Of a stretch of DNA of 25,000 nt, positions 1 through 12,076 are shown piece after piece. The stretch covers positions 22,501 to 47,500 of the forward strand of contig JABUQX010118839.1 in assembly GCA_015478945.1 (NCBI GenBank), in the 5' to 3' direction. Position 1 is the stretch's first letter; each line of letters opens with the position of its first letter. The notes under the pieces are model-generated. The model made no database searches, was not told where the DNA came from, and saw only the letters and a program-made list of their open reading frames with translations. A program made the translations under genes and the position numbers. Origin of the DNA: Trachelipus rathkii. Taxonomy: Eukaryota > Arthropoda > Malacostraca > Isopoda > Trachelipodidae.

Positions 1-1090
1 AGTGGTTCGTTAATAATATTTGATGCACCTACAGTCATATTTTCCCTAGCAGGCCATACAACTTTTTCCCAGTTTTCTTCTTTAGCCCTACTATCCCACA
101 AGCATATGAAACAAGGGTACTTAGTATATCTGCTTTGCTGCCCAAGTAAGATGTTGACCATCTTCAAATTAACGCATATAGACTATATCTATCTATATCT
201 AAGCTTTTGCAAGATCATTCTTATATTTTCATATTCCTCTTTCAGTTTTGTTTAGTGACCTATTAGAATCGATGCATAACTATTGCGATTGTTCAATAAA
301 ACACACATCAAGCTTTTCGTTGAACTATCCATAAACAATCGCCAATCTTCTGGTCGGTATTTAGGTAACCCCATTTGGAGTAGGAGTCCAGGGATGTTCC
401 TACAGTATACTAGGTCTTCTTTTTCAATGAAATTTGGAAGAAGTACTACCTCTCTTGTCCGAAAAAAAGTTAATTTACATTCGGCCTTGAGACAGTTCTT
501 TTCATTTAGTCTAGATGCTAAAAGCTCAGAATCTTGCTTGGAGAGACTTAACTCTCGTACTAAATCATTAATCTCTTTCTGTGATAACTGTTTCATATTC
601 ACTACCACTCTCTGCACGTGTGCACACCAAATCCTGGATATCTTCTTCATCAGACAATGCTAGGATCTGGGAGTGTAGTGAACCACTGGGATGGGGACAT
701 TCGTTGAGTGTGGTACCAGGTCGCCTTGCTTGAATTCCAAATCCGGATACTCCAAATTTACGTTTCTTGTAACGATTGATACCTTTCACATTAACCAAAC
801 AAAAATAACAGTCACTGTGGTGATTCTTTGGCTCCCGCCATACCATAGGCACCAAATTTTAAACCTTTTCTTCGTCCATTTTTCCACTGACGTAGATTTT
901 CGACACACGTTTTACAGACCAATATGGGGAGCCCAAGACTTATCTTGGTCTCCGAGTTTCATTCCAAAGTATGCCAGATATGCGTGCTTCACAAAGTAAT
1001 ATTTCTTCTTTGGTTCTCATGGCAATATTCACCACAGATGTAGCAGAATACATTGGGGTTATTCAAACAGGCTCTTCGTGAAGTACTCAT
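1..1090 (-). pseudogene. Broken gene of an uncharacterised multicopy arthropod-type protein family, 3' end outside window
   Basis: Reading the minus strand from an ATG at 1090-1088, six peptide blocks follow each other in the right order but in changing frames. They start MSTSRRACLNNPNVFCYICG (1090 on), PKKKYYFVKHAYLAYFGMKL (about 1007-921), CKTCVENLRQWKNGRRKGLK (916-855), VPMVWREPKNHHSDCYFCLV (852 on), MKQLSQKEINDLVRELSLSK (about 597-252) and LKMVNILLGQQSRYTKYPCF (about 170-1). CYIC, CKTC and CYFC are Cys-x2-Cys pairs typical of a zinc-binding fold. From memory these blocks match a family common in arthropod genomes, usually annotated as hypothetical and possibly transposon-derived. Its function is unknown to me. 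At least four frameshifts (for example an extra base near 919 and a shift near 853) and in-frame stops near 195-205 break it. A splice-acceptor-like tract precedes the ATG, which suggests descent from an intron-containing gene. Assembly indels could mimic some of the breaks. Confidence 0.75.
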
Positions 1091-1096
1091 AGTGTT

Positions 1097-1113
1097 CTGA
1101 AAATAGAAAAAAT
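1097..1113 (-). promoter_or_regulatory. Candidate 3' splice site upstream of the broken gene
   Basis: On the minus strand, a run of pyrimidines with one interrupting A ends in CAG six bases before the ATG at 1090. This is the usual shape of a metazoan splice acceptor and would place the start codon at the beginning of a second exon. No matching donor can be assigned, because the upstream sequence is AT-rich and then repetitive. Confidence 0.4.
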
Positions 1114-1300
1114 AAAGTATATATATAAACCCTTAAAAAGAAATAAAACTATATTACTGTAAATATGCAATAAAAAAGATATTTGTATCAGAGTATATCT
1201 GGAACACCCTGTTTTTCAAGAACTAGAGCCAATCTTGGAAACCTAAAGTCATTTCTGAAATCAGCACACCAGATATACTATAAATTCGATAAAATATCCT

Positions 1301-1333
1301 TGGCAGCAAAAAAAAATTTTTTTTTGGTTTGCC

Positions 1334-1334
<1 letters not shown>
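1301..1334. repeat. 34 bp near-perfect palindrome (A9T9 core)
   Basis: TGGCA at 1301 and TGCCA at 1330 flank nine A followed by nine T, with only two or three unpaired positions. It can form a hairpin or cruciform and abuts the outer edge of the foldback element. The rest of 1114-1300 is AT-rich and holds an 11 bp inverted pair, AGTATATCTGG near 1194 and CCAGATATACT near 1269. I see no gene there. Confidence 0.6.
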
Positions 1335-1337
<3 letters not shown>

Positions 1338-1399
<62 letters not shown>

Positions 1400-1406
1400 T
1401 TTTTTA

Positions 1407-1473
<67 letters not shown>

Positions 1474-1744
1474 ATTATTATTACTATTTTTCTTCTTTTT
1501 ATTTCGATTTAAAACTTACAACAATTCGTAAAAAAAACGTGGTACTTAAAAAGCACATCGCAAATATAGAAGACATTATGCTTTTATTATCATTATTATT
1601 TTTATTATTTTTATTTTATTATTTTATTATTATTATTATTATTATTTTTATTATTTTGTTATTATTCTACAATGTTTTTATTTTTATTATTAAACGTTGT
1701 ACTTGAAACTTGAAAAACATATAGCAATTATAGAAACATTATGC

Positions 1745-1811
<67 letters not shown>

Positions 1812-1864
1812 TTCATTATTATTTTTATTATTAATATTACAAATTATTATTAATATTATTATTA

Positions 1865-1909
<45 letters not shown>

Positions 1910-1911
1910 TT
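1338..1911 (+). repeat. (TTA)n arrays A, B and C in the left foldback arm
   Basis: Three trinucleotide arrays lie at 1338-1486, 1580-1665 and 1745-1911, separated by unique blocks of about 90 and 80 bp. Array A is split by a T8 tract. All open frames here are homopolymeric (Tyr, Leu, Ile, Asn) and are not genes. The unique blocks contain the shared phrase ACATTATGCTTTTATTA just before arrays B and C, so the two block-plus-array units are themselves related copies. Confidence 0.9.
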
Positions 1912-2091
1912 ACACAAAAAAAGATGAACAACATTTTGCCTATTTACAAATCAAATAAGTTTTATTAAAAGTTTAATAGAAATATGTTTTAAGTACCTTA
2001 ATGCTGTAGGGCGCATGGGACGCTAGCCGATAAGGGTTGCATCCAAAACCTTGACAAAGCTCAAACTTTAGCTCTTTTCGGTTTTAAGTCT

Positions 2092-2384
2092 TTAGGGTAT
2101 GTAAAACATGTTTTTACATACCCTAATGATGGAAGTCATAAGTACGTTTAGCAAATAGACCGGAAGTGACCCCTCCCCTCCTCCTGGTGAAATTGCTTTA
2201 TGGCTTTAGGGAATGTAAAAACATGTTTTTACATACTCTAAGGACGTAAATCCAAAAAGACGTTTAGCAATTAGACCGGAAGTGACCCCTCACACACCTC
2301 TCGGCGGAACAGCTTTACGGCATTTCGGCTTTACGGCATTACGTCTTTACGCCTTTAACTCTTTAGGGTATGTAAAACACAGGT
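2092..2384 (+). repeat. Internal tandem units with 35 bp palindromes, left foldback arm
   Basis: Units start with a palindrome at 2092-2126 and 2206-2241, with a half copy from 2363. The half-sites read TTAGGGTATGTAAAA and TTTTTACATACCCTAA. Each palindrome is followed by a conserved block containing ACGTTTAGCAA, TAGACCGGAAGTGACCCCTC and a pyrimidine-rich or GGCTTTACGG segment. Unit spacings are about 114 and 157 bp. The order is exactly mirrored in the right arm. Confidence 0.85.
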
Positions 2385-2942
2385 TTGCAGACCCAAAAGT
2401 CGTAAAACCGCAAGTCATATAACGGAGGGGAAACCTCGTCTTACTGTCATGCTTTACTGCTTACTGGTTTGCTGCACTAAATCTATACAAATATGCTCTA
2501 AATCTATACAAATATGCCAGTCATTTATATCGTTATTAAATAGGTAGTTTCTCGCCTCATCAATTCCGTCCGATAGCAAATATGTAAAAGGTTCCCTCTC
2601 AGACATCATAATAAGTTTACATTCTGAATCAGCAGCATAAAATCTTTCTTGCTATGTTTTCAAAGTAGATAGACGAATTTCTGCACATCTATAGAAGATA
2701 GCAAGCGTACAATGATGAGATAAGGATTTATCGGCCAATCACAAGAAAGACAAACATTTCCTCTTTACTAACTCAAAGAGTCTCACCGTTCCAGCATGTT
2801 CCAAATTGAAATATATTTAGTCTTGTTTCCATGCTGTTAACATATTTTGCTTTGTTTTATCATGACTCGTTTTTCTATTTTAGCATCGTGCGTTTGTAAA
2901 TAACACGTGTATCATCAGATTAATATGAATATTTGTATATAG
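2385..2942. other. Unique spacer of the foldback element, no gene seen
   Basis: This single-copy loop between the arms has no open frame of useful length. It contains a short direct repeat, TAAATCTATACAAATATGC, in two copies at about 2478 and 2498, and is otherwise unremarkable AT-rich DNA. In some foldback families the loop holds remnants of a coding element. I found no recognisable peptide here. Confidence 0.6.
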
Positions 2943-3199
2943 TAAAAGACGTAAAGATGTAAAGCCAAAATGCCGTAAAGCCGTTCCGCCGAGGTGTTTG
3001 AGGGGTCACTTCCGGTCTAATTGCTAAACGTCCTTTTGGACTTACGTCCTTAGGGTATGTAAAAACGTGTTTTTACATACCCGAAAGCCGTAAAGCCGTT
3101 ACGCCAGGAGGAGGGGAGGGGTCAATTCCGGTCTATTTGCTAAACGTCCTTATGACTTACGTCCTTAGGGTAAGTAAAAACATGTTTTACATACCCTAA
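2943..3199 (-). repeat. Internal tandem units with palindromes, right foldback arm
   Basis: This is the mirror image of the left-arm units. Palindromes lie at 3050-3085 and 3165-3199, and the conserved CCGGAAGTGACC block appears in reverse complement at about 3004-3016. A mutated copy at 3123-3132 reads CAATTCCGGT. The further region 3200-3386 pairs with 1912-2091 and contains the shared words GGGACGCTAGC and AAGTACCTTA in reverse complement. Confidence 0.85.
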
Positions 3200-3386
3200 A
3201 GACAAAACCAACAAGCGCTACGGTTCAAGCGCTTGTCAGGGTGTTGGATGCTACTCTTAGGGGCTAGCGTCCCATGTGCCTTACGGCGATAAGGTACTTA
3301 AACGTATTTCTAATAAAATTTTAAACAACTTTTAAAAAACTTACTTTGATTTGTAAATACGCAAAATATTTTTCATCTTTTTTTTT

Positions 3387-4066
<680 letters not shown>

Positions 4067-4501
4067 TATTAATTTTCGATTCTTACCTGTGGTGGAGTTA
4101 ACTTTTGACCAGGTGTTAGGCTTAAAGAAGTACGCGGCCTAATAAGACAGATCCTAAATGTAGGCTTAAATGAGGTGACATTGTGTTTCGAATCTATTTT
4201 TTTACATTAAGTGTGTCCTTAGGCTATAGGTTGACCCTAAAGTAGTCATTTCACCATATTTTACAGAAAGAGGTCAGTCTCTTCCCTGAGAGGGATGTGC
4301 GTTGTTGTGTGTTACTCATGGTGGGCTATCAATGTATTATTTAGGTAGGTGGTAATAAAGATAATATTGTTTTATGTTGGCATGGAGCTCTTTATTGGTC
4401 CTGTCGTTGTTGTTGTTGTTTTTCGCTGATGTTTTTGTTGTTGTTTTTAAATAATAATGAGGAAAATTAAAATAGTAATGCAGCTATTATATTTTTGAAG
4501 T

Positions 4502-4502
<1 letters not shown>
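4067..4502. other. Unique intergenic stretch, no gene seen
   Basis: There is no open frame of note. The only structure I see is a short GTT-rich tract (about 4406-4447, repeated TTG/GTT triplets) and a T-rich run near 4195. The stretch between the foldback element and the next microsatellite is otherwise plain. Confidence 0.6.

Positions 4503-4578
<76 letters not shown>
4503..4578 (+). repeat. (AAT)n microsatellite
   Basis: An uninterrupted AAT trinucleotide run of about 25 copies. The Asn-rich open frame through it is not a gene. Confidence 0.95.
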
Positions 4579-4579
<1 letters not shown>

Positions 4580-4612
4580 TATTTTTAATTGAAGTCAGAT
4601 TTGATGTGGATG

Positions 4613-4714
<102 letters not shown>

Positions 4715-4817
4715 ATAAACTTAATGTTAATAAACATATGAAGTTTAGAATAGTAACGATAAAATAAGTTAGGCTGTGCACACATTAAACAAATCGAATG
4801 CAAGATTTGATTCGAAC

Positions 4818-4867
4818 ACCTCTGTTGTGCAACATTTGAACGCAAATACCTCAGTTGTGCAACATTT
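4818..4867 (+). repeat. Two copies of a 30 bp direct repeat
   Basis: ACCTCTGTTGTGCAACATTT at 4818 recurs as ACCTCAGTTGTGCAACATTT at 4848, so the period is 30 bp. The word GCAACATTT also ends the 14 bp minisatellite near 8703, which hints at a common family. The flanking stretch 4868-5338 has no gene. It has a GC-rich patch, GGTACCGCACCGGATCC, near 5149 and a small perfect stem ATTTTGGT/ACCAAAAAT near 5232-5250. Confidence 0.7.
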
Positions 4868-5338
4868 GGTTGCATTTGTGTATAACTAAGAGAGTATCAT
4901 TTAAGTTCTATGTACTACGTTTCATATATATATGTGTAATATAATGCTGTTGTTGGAGCAGAAGTCTATGTAATTAATAACTTTTAGGTCTTTAAAGTTT
5001 CATTTTAAAAACAAAATCTCGTTTTGGGGTTCATAACCCATCTCATATGGGGCCTTATACTCCTTTAAGAGCATCAAAATTATGTTATTCATGCTCTACA
5101 TCACATAAAACATATATAAACGTGTTTAGTATATGTTTACTAACTCGGTACCGCACCGGATCCTCACCGGTGCCTGTACCGATACATACAATCACTCATT
5201 TGCTATGACTTTTTAATAAAATTTCTTAAATTTTGGTAAAACCAAAAATGTTTATAAACAAACACTCTGTTCTTTTCTTCTTGCATTGCAATTTTTAAAA
5301 CAATAAATGCAACCCAAGTCTTTCTCTTTTTTCTCAGT

Positions 5339-5515
5339 TCTGCACTCTGGGCTTTTCTTCTAACTCATGTACTCCGTCATATGAGACTTCTTACTCCTTC
5401 CTCCTTCTCGGCTCTGCACTCTGTGCTTTTCTTCTGACTCATGTGCTCCGTCATATGAGACTTCTACTCCTTCCTCCTTCTTCTCTGCCCTGCACTCTGT
5501 GCTCTTTTTCTTATC
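5339..5515 (+). repeat. 74-76 bp pyrimidine-rich tandem repeat, about 2.3 copies
   Basis: Units begin TGCACTCTG at 5341, 5415 and 5491, giving periods of 74 and 76 bp. Each full unit contains CTTTTCTTCT, ACTCATGT, CTCCGTCATATGAGACTTCT and a CTTCCTCCTTCT run. The third copy stops in a C8 tract. The minus-strand frame through it gives a Lys/Glu-rich peptide with no recognised domain, so I treat it as repeat only. The following 5516-5737 shows nothing further. Confidence 0.85.
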
Positions 5516-5737
5516 CCCCCCCAAGTCCCCATCAAGGGGATCCTCAAACTCATTTAGTAATAGGCATTTTAATAGGCAACTAGACCCAGAATTCCAAACT
5601 GACTCCTTCCTCACCCCCAACTCAAACTCATGTGATCCACCAGTTAATTTAACATTGCTAATCTATTTCATTCGTTCTCTTCTATTCACTCACCAAATTC
5701 CAACCTTCTAAGTCCTTTTCCTGGTTTTGGAGTGTGA

Positions 5738-6775
<1,038 letters not shown>

Positions 6776-6939
6776 CTCCGCAATTTATTGTACCATCAAA
6801 CTTCTGCTACGTAAGTCCTGCACGTCACCCAAGCAATAATAAAAGCGACTTCACAAAAGATTTAATATTAAATACTAAATAGTATATATCCTTACAAAAA
6901 ATTATTTTTATAATATTATATGAAAAATTGAATGAATAT

Positions 6940-7360
6940 TTACAAAATCTCAAGATTTTCCACTTCCTCCCTAATGTCGTCTTCAAAGGAAAAGAGATCC
7001 ATATTACCTTTCAAAAAGATTAGGTGCTTAAAATTAAAAGCAGTTAAGGCTGACCTCTTTGCCCTCAAAAATATCCCCACCAATACTAAATATCCGCTCT
7101 ACAGCCGCAGAAGAGAGGTGTATTATATCTTTATGAACATGTTCAACAAATTCTCGGCCTATGCTGAAAGGGAAAGATGTCCTTGGTGAGAGGAGTGCTG
7201 GTGTTAGTTCCAGCAGTCCATTCCAATTTAAGGTCCTCACCTAAATCATTCTGCCTCCTTCTGAGAAACATTTTGACCACCCTGTCCACCCATAAGAAAG
7301 TTTATTTTTGTCCAAGACTTTAGTAGAATCCATAAAAGCCCTGACTCTGCAGATCTGATG
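6940..7360 (-). pseudogene. hAT transposase, C-terminal fragment
   Basis: The minus strand from about 7355 reads [20 protein letters not shown] and [15 protein letters not shown], then a TAG stop (7241-7243). In the same frame it continues VRTLNWNGLL, EFVEHVHKDIIH and LSSAAVERIFSIGGDIF. The last is the hallmark of the hAT C-terminal dimerisation domain (small residues, VER.FS, then G). A one-base shift near 7046 is needed to continue as TAFNFKHLIFLKGN and on to a stop at 6942-6940. Such domains pair transposase monomers in the nucleus. The N-terminal zinc finger and RNase-H-like catalytic core are absent, so the copy cannot act as a transposase. It lies wholly between the element's terminal repeats. 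Confidence 0.85.
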
Positions 7361-7382
7361 TTAATGCCATGCATCGGCTTGA

Positions 7383-7385
<3 letters not shown>

Positions 7386-7468
<83 letters not shown>
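7386..7468 (+). repeat. (AT)n microsatellite inside the hAT element
   Basis: A perfect AT run of about 41 copies starting directly upstream of the surviving transposase remnant. It is separated by 33 bases of unique sequence from the next array. Confidence 0.95.
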
Positions 7469-7471
<3 letters not shown>

Positions 7472-7495
7472 ATCAGTTTTCTTGTAAAACTCCAA

Positions 7496-7741
<246 letters not shown>

Positions 7742-8084
7742 TTTTTCTTTATACAGAATTGATTTTAGATATTGCCCTAGTTATTATAGTAATAATATAA
7801 TCAATTAAAGTTATAGATGAGGGTAATAGCCATTCAGTCTATAAAATCAATTTAAATGTTATTTATTATATGTATGGTACCTTTAAGGAGGTTGAGATTA
7901 TTTTTGGAAGTTTAATTATTATAAAACAATAAGTCTAAGACTAAAAGTATAATTAGTTATAAACGTAAAATAAAATTATATTTTTATTATAACTAATAAG
8001 AATTCTTAATAAGTAAACTATATTTTCATTTTTTAAAAAGGTGAGGAACTAAAGAGCGGAAACTTTTTTTGATCCGCACGTGCA

Positions 8085-8214
8085 AGTCCGCTAATTTCCT
8101 GACGACTCCGCACTTCCGCTAGTCCGCACCTATTCTGGTAGTCCGCTCGGAGCGGACTAGCGGACTAGCGGACTAGCGGACTAGCGGACCAAAGAGCGGA
8201 AGTGCCCACCTCTA
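8085..8214 (-). repeat. Right terminal inverted repeat with tandem 8 bp subterminal motif
   Basis: GTCCGCTA/TAGCGGAC motifs crowd this end: AGTCCGCT near 8087, CGCTAGTCCGC near 8117, AGTCCGCTC near 8140, then five direct copies of AGCGGACT or a near match from about 8152 to 8190. Terminal repeat 8195-8214 follows. The strong asymmetry with the left end (two or three motifs) is common in hAT ends. Confidence 0.8.
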
Positions 8215-8215
8215 T

Positions 8216-8340
<125 letters not shown>

Positions 8341-8652
8341 AAAAGTGGTAATATCCCTTTCCTACTACCAGAATTATGTTTTGCAACATAATAAACCAAC
8401 CAGAAAGACTTTTTAAAAACCGTTTTAGGGGTAAGCGTCCTTGAGGAATCGATTGGCACCATAAGAAATAATCTACCGATCATTTAAAATCCCTCTAGGT
8501 GCCAAAAACCCCTCTTTTGGGGATAAATACCCCCTTAAACAGAATAAAAAGCCTGAAAATGATCTTGCAGACCTTGAAATCGGTCTTACCGACCTCAAAA
8601 AACCATGCTTTGACGAATCAAACGTCAAAAAATAATTGTTACGTAATATTGC

Positions 8653-8711
8653 TTTGCAACATCCGGTTTGTGGTTTGCAACATCCGGTTTGCAACATCCG
8701 ATTTGCAACAT
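8653..8711 (+). repeat. 14 bp minisatellite
   Basis: TTTGCAACATCCGG occurs from 8653, 8674, 8688 and 8702, with a 7 bp filler after the first copy and a variant end (ACATTTC) in the last. TTTTGCAACAT also occurs alone near 8380. Confidence 0.85.
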
Positions 8712-8754
8712 TTCTGCTGCTAGTTTACCACCCTATACTACTTTCTTGTACCAT

Positions 8755-8810
8755 CCGACTCCGGTTCTGATTTTGACAGCTTTGACCTATGCGAATCTGG
8801 TTCCGATTAC
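8755..8810 (+). repeat. Degenerate GC-richer hexamer/dodecamer tract
   Basis: CCGACTCCGGTTCTGATT at 8755 and AATCTGGTTCCGATT near 8795 look like decayed copies of a CCGACTCCGGTT unit. The same unit, cyclically shifted, appears at 18,071-18,102 and 24,915-24,970. The following 8811-9254 is AT-rich with no gene seen. Confidence 0.45.
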
Positions 8811-9254
8811 TTTAGATCATTCAATTCCGATTTCAGCTATTTGTGTTAATGCGATTAAAATTCTATTTCATTACTTAAACTAATTTTAATTGGCGTTACA
8901 GATACTATAAAATATTTTAAAGTAATATCAATACATTATTAAAGTAACTAGTATGTTTGAGGATATCATTTCTTTATTATTATACTTGATCGAGTAAACT
9001 GTATTAAACATACACAGAAAACAATAATGTTCTTAAACAAACATCTTGGTCAATAATATTATTATAATTTCATTAAAAAAAATCCTTTAAAAAATTAAAG
9101 GTCGTAAATCGGATTTTAAAATTTTCAAAAGCTGAAGATAGACCTACAACACTTTTGTTTACGATGTGCAGAAACAAATAGTCACATGCAACACCATTTT
9201 TGAAAATGTGAAGAACAGGCTATCTTTTCTATATCTTACAATATTGTAAATAAC

Positions 9255-9690
9255 TTAAGTTTGAATTCTATCTAGTTGGCTTATGTTTTGCTGCTTCCGA
9301 TTTATTTCTTCCTGCTTATCTAGCATTTTCTCAAATTCAAATTTATCATCTGAGGATTCCAGCGTAACTTCAGAATATATTTTAACTCTTTCATAAAACT
9401 TATTGCATGGCCTTCTTCTCTAATTCTTTCGATTTGAATTGCTACATCACAAAGAGCAGTTTGGGCTATAGTTCCAGAATACGTTTCACATTAGGTATGT
9501 GCTACCCTACCTAGTAATTTGATCTAAAATGACTCTCTTGCCATCTACCCTCTTCAAGTTAGAATCTAAAGATGGCTTCTTGGCTGCCACAACTAAATTT
9601 ATTACTCTTCCAATAAGTTTAACTGTGACTTGTCCTTTAAGCCAAAACACATTGCCAACTGCAGTATATAATGAATACTGGATATTTACA
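9255..9690 (-). pseudogene. Unrecognised protein-coding remnant in three frame-shifted blocks
   Basis: Three minus-strand blocks read like real protein rather than chance translation. The first (about 9690-9510) runs CNVNIQYSLYTAVGNVFWLK then GQVTVKLIGRVINLVVAAKK and SNLKRVDGKRVILDQIT before a stop. The second (about 9490-9402) runs YSGTIAQTALCDVAIQIERI then REEGHAI. The third (about 9401-9255) runs FYERVKIYSEVTLESSDDKF then EFEKMLDKQEEINRKQQNIS and QLDRIQT to a TAA at 9257-9255. One base lost between blocks two and three would join them. The last block is charged and Gln-rich, possibly a short coiled coil. I do not recognise the family. It could be a decayed transposon gene or exons of a host gene with assembly indels. 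The neighbouring 9691-10,000 adds nothing convincing. Confidence 0.4.
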
Positions 9691-9779
9691 TTGCAGCATT
9701 CTCAATGGAATGGAATGAAATTATTCTTATCTGTTTTCATTATTTGTTTTTCATCTTTATTAATTTTCTTCTAGGGTTT

Positions 9780-10310
9780 TCAATATGAATAATGAACGAC
9801 ATAATGAACGATAGAGTTTACCATTTACAAGTAAGTATATGTTAGCTGCTCTCTACTTAATATTTGCACAGTATTAGCAATATTGTTGAAGTGTTTTTCT
9901 AAGAAATAAAATCAAAATCTAACCACTTTACACTAATTAATTAAATAACTGAATATGATTTTATAAAGTAATTAATAATTAATAAGAAAATATTTAGTTA
10001 ACTTAAAAAAGGATAATGGCTGAAGATAAAACTCTTTGTTTCTTCTCCACTCCTTTCCAACTCATATATGCTTAGCATTTTAATTTCTTCTAAATACGTT
10101 CTTTGCGTTGAGGCCCTTATATATATAAAACATTTACATCAATATAATTATATATTATATAATATTAATTATCAATATTATAATACTTAAATATACCTTA
10201 ATACTATCTAGACTTACTAAATTACATATATAATATCTATACATACTATATATATAATTTTTATATATTTCAACTCTCCAAAAGGTGGTAAACATTCTCG
10301 TTTCAAATTG
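9780..10310. other. AT-rich stretch, no gene seen
   Basis: Very AT-rich with short TATA-type runs (10,120-10,270). No repeats with a clear period and no coding frame. The overall character of the sequence changes around here: later AT tracts are imperfect, whereas those before 8336 are perfect. Confidence 0.5.
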
Positions 10311-10430
10311 TGACCGCTCGGCCAATCTCACGCCATTTCCGGCGATCCCATAGCGCTAATCTTAGAAACGGATCACACGACGCGATCTCCGAACTCACCT
10401 CCTCTTTAAGAATCCCCTAATATGGTCACA
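10311..10430. other. Moderate-GC island, unassigned
   Basis: About 120 bp with several CpG steps (CCGCTCGG, TTTCCGGCGATC, CACGACGCGATCTCCG) inside AT-rich DNA. I compared it by eye with 5S rRNA and tRNA boxes and found no match. No coding frame. The stretch 10,431-10,940 beyond is AT-rich with nothing recognisable. Confidence 0.4.
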
Positions 10431-10940
10431 GCAACAATATTTTTTGAGATCATATGCCATCACCTAATATATATTGGTTAATATTGAGGTTATTAATTAT
10501 ATAATATATAAATTATATTATATATATATATATTAGGATATGATATAGATATATATCCTACATAGGCAATTAAACTAGAGTATTAGATATGAGTAGCTTA
10601 TATAGGTAAATATATAAATATCAATAAAATCGAAGCAAAATAATAAATCAAGCTGACTTAGAAATTATCCCACTTTTTATATTAATAGTTATTAACTAAA
10701 CTATCTTTAAGAACTAGACACATTTTAATGATCGAAACCCAATCTGAATAATCTAGGGAGAATCGAGGTTTGAACATCGTCCATATCATCTGCCGGAATA
10801 GTGCAAGTGATCCTTCCTGCTATATTCACACACTGACGACTCAACAGCAAAAAACGAATTTTGTAAAATTTTTTAATATATGCCAGTTGCGAGAGTTGCC
10901 TGAGATATATTATAACTCCATTGTAGGGTGACCAAGTGAG

Positions 10941-12076
10941 ACGAAAAGGCCATTCTTATTCTTTTTTTTAATATGGATACGGGATGTAAAGATCAAGAAA
11001 CGATAGGGAGAGACACTGTGGCAACAAAAGCTGCATATAAAATAAAAGTCGCCTCAGTGTGCACATTGAGAGACTTATGATGAGCATACACGGCCTATTG
11101 ATATTTGATTGCTGAAACATTTGTAGAAAAGTCTCATATAGTGGCAGTGGAGTCAAACATCACGTGTAAATTATTAAATCTTAATTAAGGAAGTACCAGA
11201 GAATATATAAAATCGGATGCACAAACAGCTGAAAAATATAGGATATGTAATATCGTGAGGGAAAGATGCTTGAAGGGAGAAGTCGGTAAAGCATTTGGGG
11301 CCCCGGTATATTAATTGATAAAGAAATAAAACGGAAAGGGAAAAATTTGACTGACAGATTTTTTTTCTGAGGAAGTGACGAAGAAAACTATGTTCTGTGA
11401 AGATGTCAGTAGCTGGAAGCTGTTTCATACACAAAGATAGAGCTGACAGAGTAGAGCGAGGAAGCATAGGAGAGCCCGAGACTCTACATAGCCACGATCT
11501 CAAGATAGTAACAAGCAGCAGAGTAGTCCCATAAGACAGACAACATTTATATATTGTGCCGTGAGCAGGTTGAGAGTCGGCATGCTGAGAAGAGTGGAAA
11601 AAGAAAGGAGAAAGATCAGAAGACAACACGAATTGAAGAGTCCATGAAACCAGCAACGAGCTTGTCAACGAGGGATATAGGAACTTTGATTGTTGGAAAG
11701 GAGATGGGTTTCTGAGGAGTAAAAAGTTTGATCAGGAAAACTGAAAACAACAACTATATGTTAGAGGAAAAATGATAATTATGAAGTCAAAATCTATTCA
11801 AAGTTATTAGAAAAATTTTCTAAACAGAAATTACACGCTTAGTTTTAATTAACGAAGGAGAGCGAGAGAAGAGATTATGATGTCATTGGTTGTATCTTAG
11901 TATGTGAGAATGAAGGATAAGAGGAGGAGTTAAGGAAAAAGAGTGAGAAAGAACCAACAAGATATTATGTATGGCGTATTTGAGTATTGTAAAAGAAAGA
12001 ATAGGGAGCATATCGGCGGGAGTCGCTCGTATAGTGTGCAAGAGAACGAATGGATCAAGCACCAAGTAAATAAAGA
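10941..12076. other. Purine-rich (plus strand) intergenic region, no gene accepted
   Basis: The plus strand is rich in AGA, GAA and GAG triplets, which removes stop codons from the minus strand by composition. A 164-codon minus-strand frame (11,174-11,668) results. Its product is Ser/Leu/Phe-rich without a recognisable domain, and I do not call it a gene. Confidence 0.5.

Noticed and set aside
2385..2942. Possible transposase remnant in the foldback loop (minus-strand peptide ending LFNNDINDWHICIDLE)
   Set aside because: A single short phrase with stops around it and no wider match to a known family. Chance cannot be excluded.
2092..3199. TTAGGG words as telomere-like sequence
   Set aside because: TTAGGG occurs singly as the edge of each 35 bp palindrome, never in tandem.
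5360..5620. Lys/Glu-rich 86-codon minus-strand frame
   Set aside because: It follows the 74-76 bp tandem repeat and shows no recognised fold. The repeat explains the open frame.
11174..11668. 164-codon minus-strand open frame
   Set aside because: Purine-rich plus-strand composition removes minus-strand stops. The product is Ser/Leu/Phe-rich with no motif, and there is no supporting context.
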